A stretch of 64,000 nt of DNA, taken from Photobacterium lipolyticum (GTDB lineage Bacteria; Pseudomonadota; Gammaproteobacteria; Enterobacterales; Vibrionaceae). The translations under genes were made by a program, and so were the position numbers. Under the pieces are notes generated by a model that did no database searches, was not told where the DNA came from, and worked only from the letters and a program-made list of their open reading frames with translations. Location of the stretch: assembly GCF_003026475.1 (NCBI RefSeq), contig NZ_PYMC01000011.1:91517-155516 (forward strand). The letters run 5' to 3'. This document shows positions 55,429 to 64,000 of the stretch, piece by piece (position 1 is the stretch's first letter; every line of letters begins with the position of its first letter).

Positions 55429-56499
55429 ATGTTTAAATACCCGTGTTTATCCATAGATCTGACCGTAATAGAAAGCAATACACGTAACTTAATTCAGCTA
55501 TGTAAGGAAAGGGGGGTTGATCCTGTAGGGATCACGAAGTTGACTTGTGGAGCGCCAGAGGTAGCGCAAGCGATGATTGCTGGTGGTATCAGTATTATTG
55601 GCGACTCTCGAATTGAAAACTTAAAGAAACAAAAAAACATCCCAATAAAAAAAATGTTACTTCGCCTTCCTGCGATTAGCGAAGCCCGGGAAGTTGTGCG
55701 CTATGCTGATATCTCTCTTAACTCAGAGCAAAATACGCTTCAAGCGCTATCGGATATAGCCGTTGAAGAGAATAAAATACATGAAATTATCATTATGCAT
55801 GATCTTGGTGATTTACGGGAAGGCTGCTTCAATAAGGAAGACACGTTTCAGTTAGCCCGTAAGGTATTGTCACTACCGGGTCTTAAATTAACCGGTATTG
55901 GATCAAACCTGGCATGTTATGGTGGCGTTGAACCGACCAATAAAAATCAAAACGACTTGATCCATATTGCTGAAGACATTGAGAAAGATCTGAATATTAA
56001 ATTCTCAGTTATTTCAGGAGCAAGTTCATCAGGACTCTTTCTTCTTGCGGCAGGAGAATTACCAGCAAGAATCAATCAGCTGCGTTTAGGTGCCTCACTT
56101 ATTATGGGGATTGGCTTAAATGATGACCCCATACCTGAAACATCACAACAGGCAATGAAGCTTCAGGTTGAAGTTATAGAAATAAAAGAAAAGCCATCAG
56201 TACCGATAAACTCTACAGCCCTGGATGCTTTTGGTAATAAGCCCGTATTCGTTGACCGAGGAGACAGGAAACGAGCAATTTGTGCGATAGGAAAGCAAGA
56301 TATCGATATATCGGAAATTACCCCCGATGATGAAGATATTATTGTTATCGGCGGGAGCAGCGATCATTTGATCCTTGATATATCCGATTCAAAAGAAAAC
56401 CATAATGTGGGGGGTATTATCTCGTTCTCTCTGTCATACGGTGGAGTGCTGCAATGTATGACGTCAGAATTTGTTCATAAGAATTACATCTGTAAATAA
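55429..56499 (+). CDS. Alanine/ornithine racemase-family PLP enzyme
   Basis: A 356-residue fold-type III PLP protein of the alanine/ornithine racemase-like group. The likely PLP lysine is Lys37 in GITKLTCG, near the usual position. Family segments: NLACYGGVEPTNKN (about 168), SGASSSGLFLL (about 205, the phosphate-binding loop, slightly degenerate against SGGNSS) and RLGASLIMG. The start is ATG 55429, with GGGG six bases upstream; an earlier in-frame codon at 55393 is less likely. A YfcC carrier gene follows 44 bases later in the same operon. Substrate, perhaps ornithine, is inferred from family and not proven. Confidence 0.83.
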   Translation: MFKYPCLSIDLTVIESNTRNLIQLCKERGVDPVGITKLTCGAPEVAQAMIAGGISIIGDSRIENLKKQKNIPIKKMLLRLPAISEAREVVRYADISLNSEQNTLQALSDIAVEENKIHEIIIMHDLGDLREGCFNKEDTFQLARKVLSLPGLKLTGIGSNLACYGGVEPTNKNQNDLIHIAEDIEKDLNIKFSVISGASSSGLFLLAAGELPARINQLRLGASLIMGIGLNDDPIPETSQQAMKLQVEVIEIKEKPSVPINSTALDAFGNKPVFVDRGDRKRAICAIGKQDIDISEITPDDEDIIVIGGSSDHLILDISDSKENHNVGGIISFSLSYGGVLQCMTSEFVHKNYICK

Positions 56500-56543
56500 C
56501 TAAATAATAAATTTATCTGTATGGATATTTTGAGGGAATTCGC

Positions 56544-57962
56544 ATGATAAAAATAAGAAAGTTTCCAAATGCATTTACCATCCTATTTATGTTGATCGGT
56601 ACATTCGCTGTACTTACTCATATTTTACCGGCTGGTCAATATCAACGATTATTTAACGAGAGTCTAGGCCGGGATGTGCCTATACCGGGTTCTTACGCTC
56701 ATATTGATGCATCGCCACAGGGGGCATTCGATACCCTGATGGCACCTATATCCGGCTTCTATGATCCCGCCACCAATATTATCGGGGCGATGGACGTGAG
56801 TCTGTTTGTATTAATGGTGGGTGGTTTTCTTGGTGTGATCACTAAAACGGGGGCAATCGATACGGGGATCACGCGTATTATGATGCGCCTGAAGGGGAGG
56901 GAGATCATTATGATCCCGATCCTGATGACCTTGTTTGCCCTTGGCGGGACAACCTATGGGATGGCAGAAGAAACACTGGCTTTCTATGGTTTGTTGATCC
57001 CGATTTTTATCGCGGCGGGGTTTGATGCCCTGGTGGCTGTGGCAGTGATCTTTGTCGGCTCTGGTATCGGTACTCTGGGCTCGACTATTAATCCTTTTGG
57101 TAATGTGATTGCGTCCAATGCTGGCGGCGTTGACTTCCTGGATGGATTTGGTATTCGCCTGGGTATCCTTATTATTGCGTTGGTTATTGGCTGCCTGTAC
57201 GTGATTCGCTATGCCAAAATGGTAAAGAAGGATCCGCAGAAGTCACTGGTTGCTAACATGCACCAGAAAAACATCGATCACTTCCTTAGCCATAATACGG
57301 ATAATCAGGATGATGTTAACCTGACGGCGACCCAGAAATGTGTCCTGACACTGTTTGCTATGACCTTTGTGATCATGATCTGGGGTGTTTCTTCACTGGG
57401 TTGGTGGATGGCTGAAATGAGTACGCTGTTCATCTTCATGGGGATCCTGTGTGGCATGATAGCTCGCCTGAGTGAAGATGATTTGATCAACTCCTTTGTT
57501 GCGGGTGCGGCAGATTTAATCGGCGTGGCGCTTATTGTCGGTGTTGCCCGTGGAATCGTGGTGGTTATGGAAGCCGGTAATATTACTGACACCATTCTTT
57601 ACTATGCCGAAGGGCTGGTGGCTGATAAAAGCTCTATCCTGTTTATCAATGTGGTGTATTGGATAGAGATGCTGTTGGCTTTTGTCGTTTCATCAACGTC
57701 AGGTCTTGCTGTCATGAGTATGCCGGTACTGGCACCGCTGGCTGATTTTGCCAATACCGGGCGTGAGCTTGTGGTAACCGCCTTTATGTGTGGTATCGGT
57801 ACGGTGTTATTTGTGACTCCAACCTATGGGGTATTGATGGGCGGGCTGGCTATTGGCCGGGTGTCATACATTGCATGGCTGAAATTTATTGGCCCACTGG
57901 TCGCGTTCTTTATTGTGCTGAATACTCTTATGTTATCTCTGGGAGCTGGCGTGCTGGGCTAA
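56544..57962 (+). CDS. YfcC-family transporter, copy 2
   Basis: A 472-residue membrane carrier, paralogue of the one at 46230-47711. Shared segments: GGTTYGMAEETLAFYG, GTLGSTINPFGNVIAS and SSTSGLAVMSMPVLAPLADF. GAGGGAA lies before the start. It is downstream of the racemase-like gene with 44 bases between, so it likely moves the amino acid that enzyme acts on. Base composition in this gene is closer to the chromosome average than in the two LysR genes that bracket it. The substrate is unknown. Confidence 0.85.
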   Translation: MIKIRKFPNAFTILFMLIGTFAVLTHILPAGQYQRLFNESLGRDVPIPGSYAHIDASPQGAFDTLMAPISGFYDPATNIIGAMDVSLFVLMVGGFLGVITKTGAIDTGITRIMMRLKGREIIMIPILMTLFALGGTTYGMAEETLAFYGLLIPIFIAAGFDALVAVAVIFVGSGIGTLGSTINPFGNVIASNAGGVDFLDGFGIRLGILIIALVIGCLYVIRYAKMVKKDPQKSLVANMHQKNIDHFLSHNTDNQDDVNLTATQKCVLTLFAMTFVIMIWGVSSLGWWMAEMSTLFIFMGILCGMIARLSEDDLINSFVAGAADLIGVALIVGVARGIVVVMEAGNITDTILYYAEGLVADKSSILFINVVYWIEMLLAFVVSSTSGLAVMSMPVLAPLADFANTGRELVVTAFMCGIGTVLFVTPTYGVLMGGLAIGRVSYIAWLKFIGPLVAFFIVLNTLMLSLGAGVLG

Positions 57963-58112
57963 GCATTTTACAAAAAGATGAAAGCAATTTAATACCACCG
58001 AGCAATTATTTGGCCTGTTAGCAAGAATTAATAGCATAAGATAATTATACGGGTTGGTAGAAGCCAAAGAAGCGAGATGCAAGGTTCTTGTTTCAGGAAA
58101 ATCTGTCTATTC

Positions 58113-58152
58113 AAAAAGCGCTGAGATGAGATCATTCATCTGGGCGCTTTTT
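58113..58152 (+). terminator. Intrinsic terminator after yfcC copy 2
   Basis: AAAAAGCGC and GCGCTTTTT with inner pairing AGATGA/TCATCT. The 395-base gap 57963-58357 otherwise shows no gene. Confidence 0.88.
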
Positions 58153-58357
58153 ATTGCCGCTCAGAGCGAAGCGTCATCCACTTTAGTATTTCTTCTGGGT
58201 GATCGTATAACGTGCAAGTCTGTGTCTGTAACTTCAACAATCAGAAAGCATTTTGGTCTGGCTGGGGTGTTTTTTGGAATGAGTGTCACATTTATGGTGT
58301 GATTGGATATATATGTATGATAGGTTGAAAGATTGTCATTTGATATACCTAATAAAA

Positions 58358-59275
58358 ATGAAGCCAATCGATAATCTTGATATCCGCCTATTAAAGCTCT
58401 TTCATATTATTGCTGATAGCGGCGGTTTTTCTGCAGCCCAAGACCAATTAAATATGCATCAATCTAGCATAAGTAAAAAAATGGGGGATTTGGAAACTCG
58501 ATTAGGCTTGACATTATGCCAACGTGGGAGAAGTGGGTTTAAATTAACCAAAGATGGGTTGCAGGTTTATGAAACAAGTAAAAAATTGTTTAATCATATC
58601 TCTGACTTTCAAGTTAAAATTGATGAAATTTGTAATGTCTCTAATGGAAGTATCAATCTTGGTTTTACGGATAACTTAGCAACTAACAAAAATTGTCGGA
58701 TTCAAACAGCGATTAATACCTTTTGTAATACGCATTCAAAGGTTAATATTAATACCAAGATCTGCGACTCAGCTTTGATTGAAAAAAGCTTACTTGAGCA
58801 TAAACTTGATGTTGGTATAACTTCACCTGAAGTACTTAAAAGCGGCCTTAAATATTTATATATTTTTAATGAACAACAGCAATTATACTGTTCACCATTA
58901 CATCCAATATTGGCGTTAAACCGAGAAGTCACAGTAGAAGATATTCTGGCACACCCTGTTGTTGAGCGTGGGCTGAACCATTATGTTACTCCACTTAGCG
59001 ATGCCGGTGATCATCTGTATAAGTCTACGACGACTAATATGGAGGCCACGGCTCATATGATTCTGTCCGGTTATTTTATTGGCTATCTTCCTGAGCACTA
59101 TGCACAGATATGGATTGATCGTGGTGAGATGGTGAGAATTCCGGCTATTCATAGCTTGGAATATACCCCTCGATTTTATCTGACTGTTAATGAGAAAAAC
59201 GATCTATCGTATGCTGCGAAAGCGCTAGTCACAGCAATATTAGATGCGCATGAAGTAAATACTAATTTCGAGTGA
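58358..59275 (+). CDS. LysR-family regulator, island copy 2
   Basis: A 305-residue LysR-type regulator, paralogue of the one at 54262-55203 (for example DNLDIRLLKLFHIIADSGG, LCQRGRSGFKLT). The start is ATG 58358, giving MKPIDNLDIR and matching the copy-1 N-terminus; no good ribosome site is visible for this or the longer frame from 58283. Like copy 1 it is AT-rich and is followed by a terminator and then a racemase-like gene at 59567. Its regulon is probably that gene, with possible cross-talk with copy 1 because their DNA-binding domains are so alike. Confidence 0.86.
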   Translation: MKPIDNLDIRLLKLFHIIADSGGFSAAQDQLNMHQSSISKKMGDLETRLGLTLCQRGRSGFKLTKDGLQVYETSKKLFNHISDFQVKIDEICNVSNGSINLGFTDNLATNKNCRIQTAINTFCNTHSKVNINTKICDSALIEKSLLEHKLDVGITSPEVLKSGLKYLYIFNEQQQLYCSPLHPILALNREVTVEDILAHPVVERGLNHYVTPLSDAGDHLYKSTTTNMEATAHMILSGYFIGYLPEHYAQIWIDRGEMVRIPAIHSLEYTPRFYLTVNEKNDLSYAAKALVTAILDAHEVNTNFE

Positions 59276-59285
59276 GGGCATTTAT

Positions 59286-59319
59286 TAAGAAGAACGAACT
59301 GGTAAATTTGTTCTTCTTA
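59286..59319 (+). terminator. Hairpin after LysR copy 2
   Basis: TAAGAAGAAC, a 14-base loop and GTTCTTCTTA form a 10-bp perfect stem. The remaining gap to 59567 holds no gene. Confidence 0.65.
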
Positions 59320-59566
59320 GTAAAATAGCGGTACTCAATAGATTGCTTATTGTGTTAATATAAGTCATATGTACTTTGTGTAGATGTAAAGAATAATCAC
59401 AACATTGTATGTGTTATGCGTTAATCCTATCAGCTGGTTTATTAAACGCTATTTGTTTACTTTATTAAATAGCAAAGTAAACATCATAAAGTTACTATTT
59501 AATAGTTGAAATAAATCTATATAACTACCGCTTCTTTTGATTGTGGTCATTTATAGGTTAGCCCAT

Positions 59567-60625
59567 ATGTCATATCCCTCTTTATCGATCAACCTTCGAA
59601 TAATCGAAAATAATACCCGTGAGCTGGTTCGTCTTTATTGTGATAAAGGGGTAATACCTATTGGGCTCTCCAAGCTGGTAGATGGTTCGGAACCGATTGT
59701 TCGTGCGATGATACTTGGCGGTATCCAAACTATCGGGGATACGCAAATTCAAAACCTGATGAAGTTAAAAGATCTTCCGATCCGGAAAATGCTGCTACGA
59801 CGGCCGTTGCTCTCGGAGGTAGATCATCTGGTACACCATGCTGATATTTCTCTTCACTGCGAGCGTACGGTACTAGAGGCGCTGTCTCTGGCAGCCGTTA
59901 AGGCGAATAAGCGGCATGAGGTTATTATCTTGCATGATCTGGGCGAAGATACGCTTGATGACTCAGAAACTGAGAGCCTTGCGCAGTTGGTGCTGATGCT
60001 TCCCGGATTGACCTTCATTGGTATTGGCAGCCATTTGGGATGTTACCATGAGGTTGAATCCATGACCGACAGTGGCACTCTGCCAGTGCATCACGAAGAG
60101 CATGCTGAATGGGCGAGTTGTCGCAATTTAGATGCTATTTCGGACGCTGGCGTAGCAGGTATTGTCTTGATGATGCCAAGAGAAGGCACACCGAGGTTCA
60201 ACCAATTACGTCTAGGGGCGTCGTTGATCATGGGGGAGGGATTAAATGATGAGCCTGTCACCGATATCTCGCAAGCACCGATCTATTTACAGGCTGAAGT
60301 GATTGAAATTAAAAAAAAGTCTTCAATTTATCTTCATTCTCTTGAGTTAGATACTCTAGACGATGAATTCTATTTCGCTGATCGTGGTGCAAGGTTAAGA
60401 GCCCTATGTGCGATCGGTAAACAAGATGTCGATATTCGGCAGTTGACGCCGGTTGATGATGGGATCACCATTGTCGGTAGTAGCCATAATTTCCTAATAC
60501 TTGATATCACTGATGCGACTTCTTGTTATCAGGTTGGAGATGCGCTTAGTTTTTATCTTACATACGGCGGTGTATTACAATGTATAACATCGGAGTATGT
60601 CCATAAACGCTACAGTTTTGCATAA
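59567..60625 (+). CDS. Diverged racemase-like PLP-fold protein
   Basis: A 352-residue paralogue of the protein at 55429-56499. The candidate PLP lysine is kept (Lys36 in GLSKLVDG) and so is RLGASLIMG. The segment corresponding to NLACYGGVEPT reads HLGCYHEVESMT, and the phosphate loop SGASSSG reads SDAGVAG, so PLP phosphate binding may be lost or altered. The start is ATG 59567 (MSYPSLSIN), aligned to the paralogue, with only a weak TAGG upstream. It stands alone after its LysR gene without a transporter. It may be a regulatory or binding homologue rather than an active racemase. Confidence 0.75.
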   Translation: MSYPSLSINLRIIENNTRELVRLYCDKGVIPIGLSKLVDGSEPIVRAMILGGIQTIGDTQIQNLMKLKDLPIRKMLLRRPLLSEVDHLVHHADISLHCERTVLEALSLAAVKANKRHEVIILHDLGEDTLDDSETESLAQLVLMLPGLTFIGIGSHLGCYHEVESMTDSGTLPVHHEEHAEWASCRNLDAISDAGVAGIVLMMPREGTPRFNQLRLGASLIMGEGLNDEPVTDISQAPIYLQAEVIEIKKKSSIYLHSLELDTLDDEFYFADRGARLRALCAIGKQDVDIRQLTPVDDGITIVGSSHNFLILDITDATSCYQVGDALSFYLTYGGVLQCITSEYVHKRYSFA

Positions 60626-60793
60626 CGGCGATATTGATTCTAACCATTGATGGTCTTTAACGTTCAGCGGCAGCGAGTGTGCCGTCAGCTTATTCAAAAA
60701 TTTCGACTATCACCATCAATCCATTCCCGCCGATCTTGCCGATAAATCCACATATACTCTAATCACGGTTGAGAATTTGTTAAGGGTTTGGGC

Positions 60794-61759
60794 ATGGGGA
60801 AGTTAATTGACGGTGTATGGCATGATGTTTGGTACGAAACCAAATCTAATGACGGCAATTTTGTGCGAGAAGATGCGGGCTTTCGTCATTGGCTGACCAA
60901 TGATGGTGAACAGGGACCGGAAGGACAGCAGGGCTTTAAAGCGGGATCAGGCCGTTACCACCTCTATGTATCACTGGCTTGTCCCTGGGCCCATCGAACC
61001 CTAATTTTCCGGCAGTTGAAAGGCCTGGCCCCTCATATCGATGTGACGGTTGTCAGCCCTGACATGCAGGAAAATGGCTGGACGTTCATCCCCCCTGAGC
61101 CTTTATACGGCTTTCGGTTTCTGCACCAGTTGTACACCAAAGCCAAACCGGACTACACCGGGCGAGTCACAGTACCTGTACTGTGGGATAAACAGACCCA
61201 GACAATTGTCAGCAATGAATCATCAGAAATTATTCGCATGTTTAATACGGCGTTTAATGATCTGACCGGAAACCATGCCGATTACTACCCGCAAGCACTT
61301 AAGACCGGGATTGATCAGTGGAATGACTATATTTATCCGGCTATCAATAACGGCGTTTATCGTTGTGGCTTTGCGACCACACAAGAAGCCTATGAAGCCG
61401 CTTTCAGCGATTTGTTTGCGGCGTTGGATAAGGTAGACGCGCACCTTGCAACCAGCCGCTATTTAGTCGGCGAGCAGATCACCGAAGCAGATTGGCGTTT
61501 ATTTACAACCCTGATACGTTTTGATGCCGTCTATGTCGGGCATTTCAAATGTAACCTGAAGCGCATCGCTGATTACACGAATATTCAGGGCTACCTTAAA
61601 GAGCTGTATCAATTTGCGAATGTCGCTGAAACGGTCGATTTCAACCATATCAAACGCCATTACTATTTCAGCCATCAGATGATAAATCCAACGGGAATCG
61701 TCCCTGTCGGTCCAGAACTGGATTTCGATAGTCCTCATGGCCGTGACCATCGCAACTAA
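60794..61759 (+). CDS. yqjG: Glutathionyl-hydroquinone reductase
   Basis: Xi-class glutathione transferase that reduces glutathionyl-hydroquinones. 321 residues starting MGKLIDGVWHDVWY; AAGGG is seven bases from this ATG. The catalytic Cys63 lies in LACPWAHRT, as in E. coli YqjG, within a thioredoxin-like domain (about 45-165), followed by the helical C-terminal domain, with YVGHFKCNLKRIADY and NPTGIVPVGP as family markers. It ends convergently with a response regulator gene: the two stop codons share bases within CTAA at 61756-61759. Confidence 0.94.
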   Translation: MGKLIDGVWHDVWYETKSNDGNFVREDAGFRHWLTNDGEQGPEGQQGFKAGSGRYHLYVSLACPWAHRTLIFRQLKGLAPHIDVTVVSPDMQENGWTFIPPEPLYGFRFLHQLYTKAKPDYTGRVTVPVLWDKQTQTIVSNESSEIIRMFNTAFNDLTGNHADYYPQALKTGIDQWNDYIYPAINNGVYRCGFATTQEAYEAAFSDLFAALDKVDAHLATSRYLVGEQITEADWRLFTTLIRFDAVYVGHFKCNLKRIADYTNIQGYLKELYQFANVAETVDFNHIKRHYYFSHQMINPTGIVPVGPELDFDSPHGRDHRN

Positions 61760-63516
61760 GCCGCAGTGTGCTCGTCGACGTTCTCGGTCAGCATACTCGC
61801 CAACAGCTGGTATTTCTGATGGCGCTGCAACTGTGACGTGACTGTATTTTTCTGTTGCGGATGAGCATACCGGGTTGCCAGCTGTTCAAATAGACTGGCG
61901 CGCCATAGTTCAAGCTTTTCTGGCAGCGGCATGATACTCACGGCCTGAATACTCTGCTTAATGTTGTCCTCATCGAGTCGATTAAGCTGATACAGGCATT
62001 GCAGTCGTCCAAGATGGGCCTCACTACAGTAAGGATAACGGATCAGGATATCATCGTAACGTAGCAAGGCGTTCTGAGTATGACGGGTCTGCATGCCGTT
62101 ATTCAGGTCTTCATTGGCCAGGGCTAATTCTCTGACTAAAGCCTGAACACCGTTAATTAACGGCGTATTTTGCCTTAGTGCGTAGAGACGGTTCTGGCTA
62201 TGGCCGTCAAAACGATCTCTGAGTTTTAATACGTTATCAATCTCAGCAATTATTTGGGTTTCTCCGAGCACGATGAGTGGAGGCAGCGCTTCAGCCAGAA
62301 TCACGGAAGGTAGCTTTGTGATGGTATAAAAGTAGCTGGATAACCCGACCATCAGGCGACGTTTGGCTTTTAGTGATTGCTGCTGGGCTAGCGAGAATCG
62401 CCCTAGGGTAATATGGCCAAAAGTGGTTAAAAAAGGTTGCTGTTTGGGTAGTAAACGGTTGTAAGCGCGTTGATGAATGGCTTTTAATTGTTGAAGCAGT
62501 TGTCTTTGTATTTTACTGGAAGTCTGGGCAAAGAAGTGCTGCTCAAATATGGCGGTAAATTCGGCGAAACAGATGATCCAGTTGACATCAATAATCGGAA
62601 GATGGGTAGCTAGGGTTTTTCCTGATTCAATTAAATGGTCGGTCTTACCGAGATCAGCGGCCAGCTGGGCAACCTGCAGAGCTCGGTGGCTGACGCTCGG
62701 GGTGAATTTTAACGCACGTTCAGCCGTTTCCAACGCATCATAATACTGTTTGTTTTCTTGCTGATAATTGGACAGGCGATCGTAGGCTTCTACACACAGA
62801 GGCGCACTCACAATTAATTGTTCCAGAATTGCAATGGCCTGAGCAATATTGCCGTCATGATGTGCAATCTGTGCTTCAGTGATGGTGATTTTGTGGGTTG
62901 GGTTTTGGGAGTGAAGCAGTTGGGTGAAGCGTTTAGCCTGCTCCCAGTCTCCTTGCTCTATCAGTAAATCAAGCAATAAGGCTTCAATCTTATGGTTATG
63001 CCCATTCTGCCGTAGAAGCTGTTTACATAACTGAATGGCTTGCGGAATATCGTGGCATGCCATCGCCTGATATATCGACTGACGCTGGGCGCAGTCGACA
63101 CACACTTGAGTGATTTTTTTGGCGAGTCCTGCCATGGTAATGGGCTTGGTGATAAAGCAGTCAGGCTCGATGGTCATCGTCGTTAAGATCACCTCGATTG
63201 AATGATCGCCTGAAATCATGATGATGCCGCAGTCAGGAGCAAGTAACTTCTTTTTGCGGAGTAACGTGGCCAGTTCGCTACCATTTAAGGCGTGGTCTAA
63301 GTGAAAATCTATCAATAGCAACTGATAGTGGTTACTCATGCAATAGCGAATGGCTTCTTCATAAGTATTAGCAATATTAATGAGATGGATATTTAAATTA
63401 CCAAGCAGGCTCTTTAGTAGTGTCGAAGCTGACTTCTGATCATCAACGATCAGTACTTTTAGTTTTGTCCATTCAATGAACTGAGAGAGATTTGATTGAT
63501 CATTCTTTTTCAGCAT
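61756..63516 (-). CDS. Response regulator with TPR-like C-terminal domain
   Basis: 586 residues. The receiver domain (about 20-145 in the reading from 63519) has the acidic pair VDD (26-27), phosphoacceptor Asp71 in LLLIDFHLD, and ITKPI with the conserved Lys. The remaining 440 residues are helical tetratricopeptide-like repeats (for example QGDWEQAKRFTQLLHSQNP and DNIAQAI-type units), with no DNA-binding or enzymatic output. It likely signals through protein contact. The start is the second ATG, 63516, with AAGGA six bases away; 63519 is the alternative. No kinase gene is adjacent. Related CheY-TPR proteins occur in Vibrio, function not known to me. Confidence 0.82.
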   Translation of the reverse strand: MLKKNDQSNLSQFIEWTKLKVLIVDDQKSASTLLKSLLGNLNIHLINIANTYEEAIRYCMSNHYQLLLIDFHLDHALNGSELATLLRKKKLLAPDCGIIMISGDHSIEVILTTMTIEPDCFITKPITMAGLAKKITQVCVDCAQRQSIYQAMACHDIPQAIQLCKQLLRQNGHNHKIEALLLDLLIEQGDWEQAKRFTQLLHSQNPTHKITITEAQIAHHDGNIAQAIAILEQLIVSAPLCVEAYDRLSNYQQENKQYYDALETAERALKFTPSVSHRALQVAQLAADLGKTDHLIESGKTLATHLPIIDVNWIICFAEFTAIFEQHFFAQTSSKIQRQLLQQLKAIHQRAYNRLLPKQQPFLTTFGHITLGRFSLAQQQSLKAKRRLMVGLSSYFYTITKLPSVILAEALPPLIVLGETQIIAEIDNVLKLRDRFDGHSQNRLYALRQNTPLINGVQALVRELALANEDLNNGMQTRHTQNALLRYDDILIRYPYCSEAHLGRLQCLYQLNRLDEDNIKQSIQAVSIMPLPEKLELWRASLFEQLATRYAHPQQKNTVTSQLQRHQKYQLLASMLTENVDEHTAA

Positions 63517-63677
63517 CATGCATCCTTGCTGCTTTTTATGCGCCCATTTGTTATGCGCTCATTTGCATTGTAATTCCTTTTAGCCATATTTGCTTATTGT
63601 AGTTGTGAAAAAGTCGTTTGTGGGGGAATTGACTCAGATAAAAGGGGAAGGGAATGGTTGAAGCTCAGGAATAAATT

Positions 63678-63698
63678 CGAGTGTCTAGTAACGAGAAT
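63678..63698. repeat. Short heptamer array G (3 units)
   Basis: CGAGTGT, CTAGTAA, CGAGAAT in register, just beyond the terminator of the tRNA-Tyr transcript. Confidence 0.7.
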
Positions 63699-63701
63699 AC
63701 G

Positions 63702-63730
63702 AAAAAGCCAGCTGCTTGCGCAACTGGCTT
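63702..63730 (-). terminator. Terminator of the tRNA-Tyr transcript
   Basis: Minus strand AAGCCAG...CTGGCTT stem followed by TTTTTC, seven bases beyond the last tRNA gene. Confidence 0.8.
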
Positions 63731-63736
63731 GAATGA

Positions 63737-63821
<85 letters not shown>

Positions 63822-63898
63822 ACGGGGTGTATCTAATTGTTCGGCTTCTTTAGGCCGGAAAAACGTAATCTGTGGCAAGCTTACATTCTTCGAAATAA

Positions 63899-63983
<85 letters not shown>

Positions 63984-64000
63984 ACGGGGTGTATCTAATT

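Noticed and set aside
57963..58357. Possible gene between yfcC copy 2 and LysR copy 2
   Set aside because: Only short overlapping frames across a clear terminator; none has a start signal.

Overview
The window reads as chromosomal DNA from a member of the Vibrionaceae, most likely Photobacterium or a close relative. The evidence is gene content and order: ackA-pta next to yfbV and yfbU, pflA-pflB next to ycaO and a DUF3360 membrane protein, the ABC amino-acid operon next to xthA, and intergenic palindromic elements with TATACCCAA-type ends. There is no prophage, CRISPR array or intact insertion sequence. Almost all of it is an ordinary central-metabolism and transport chromosome, with a few unusual local arrangements.

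Layout. 1-9.5 kb: truncated pta, ackA, divergent yfbV, a three-gene ABC transporter (TrpXYZ-like, PF04392-type binding protein), a ChaN-type lipoprotein and rlmA. 9.5-25 kb: a chemoreceptor, then a phosphoglycerate-type locus in which pgtP and a pyruvate kinase gene are flanked by two complete, diverged copies of the pgtC-pgtB-pgtA regulatory set. 25-31 kb: yfbU, formate-tetrahydrofolate ligase (fhs), a formate channel fused to two CBS domains, and a LysR regulator. 31-36 kb: a LysR regulator divergent from a DJ-1/PfpI protein and a YqhD-like aldehyde reductase, then an unrecognised membrane-anchored protein. 36-43 kb: pflA, pflB, a DUF3360 transporter-like gene and ycaO. 43-54 kb: a TPR protein, an M20 dipeptidase plus YfcC transporter operon, an oligopeptide-type binding protein, a four-gene polar amino acid ABC operon and xthA. 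54-61 kb: an AT-richer island with two LysR plus racemase-like pairs and a second YfcC transporter. 61-64 kb: yqjG, a response regulator with a TPR-like tail, and two identical tRNA-Tyr genes.

How the genes fit together. Pyruvate formate-lyase makes acetyl-CoA and formate; Pta-AckA turns acetyl-CoA into acetate and ATP; the FocA-CBS channel and Fhs handle formate. Well-placed FNR-type boxes lie upstream of ackA and of the DUF3360 gene next to pflB. The pgt locus would sense and import phosphoglycerates or PEP and feed them into its own pyruvate kinase.

The most striking non-coding feature is a family of intergenic arrays with strict 7-bp periodicity. Each unit is CGAG, CTAG or CTCG plus three variable bases, with CGAG units on the left and CTCG units on the right in the mixed arrays. 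They sit at gene ends at about 4.0-4.25, 36.8, 47.7-48.0, 51.7, 53.2-53.3 and 63.7 kb, with a hairpin variant at 6.0 kb. Other points of interest are the FocA-CBS fusion, the two PgtABC sets, a YcaO lacking two expected Mg-ATP glutamates, and a degenerate second racemase paralogue.
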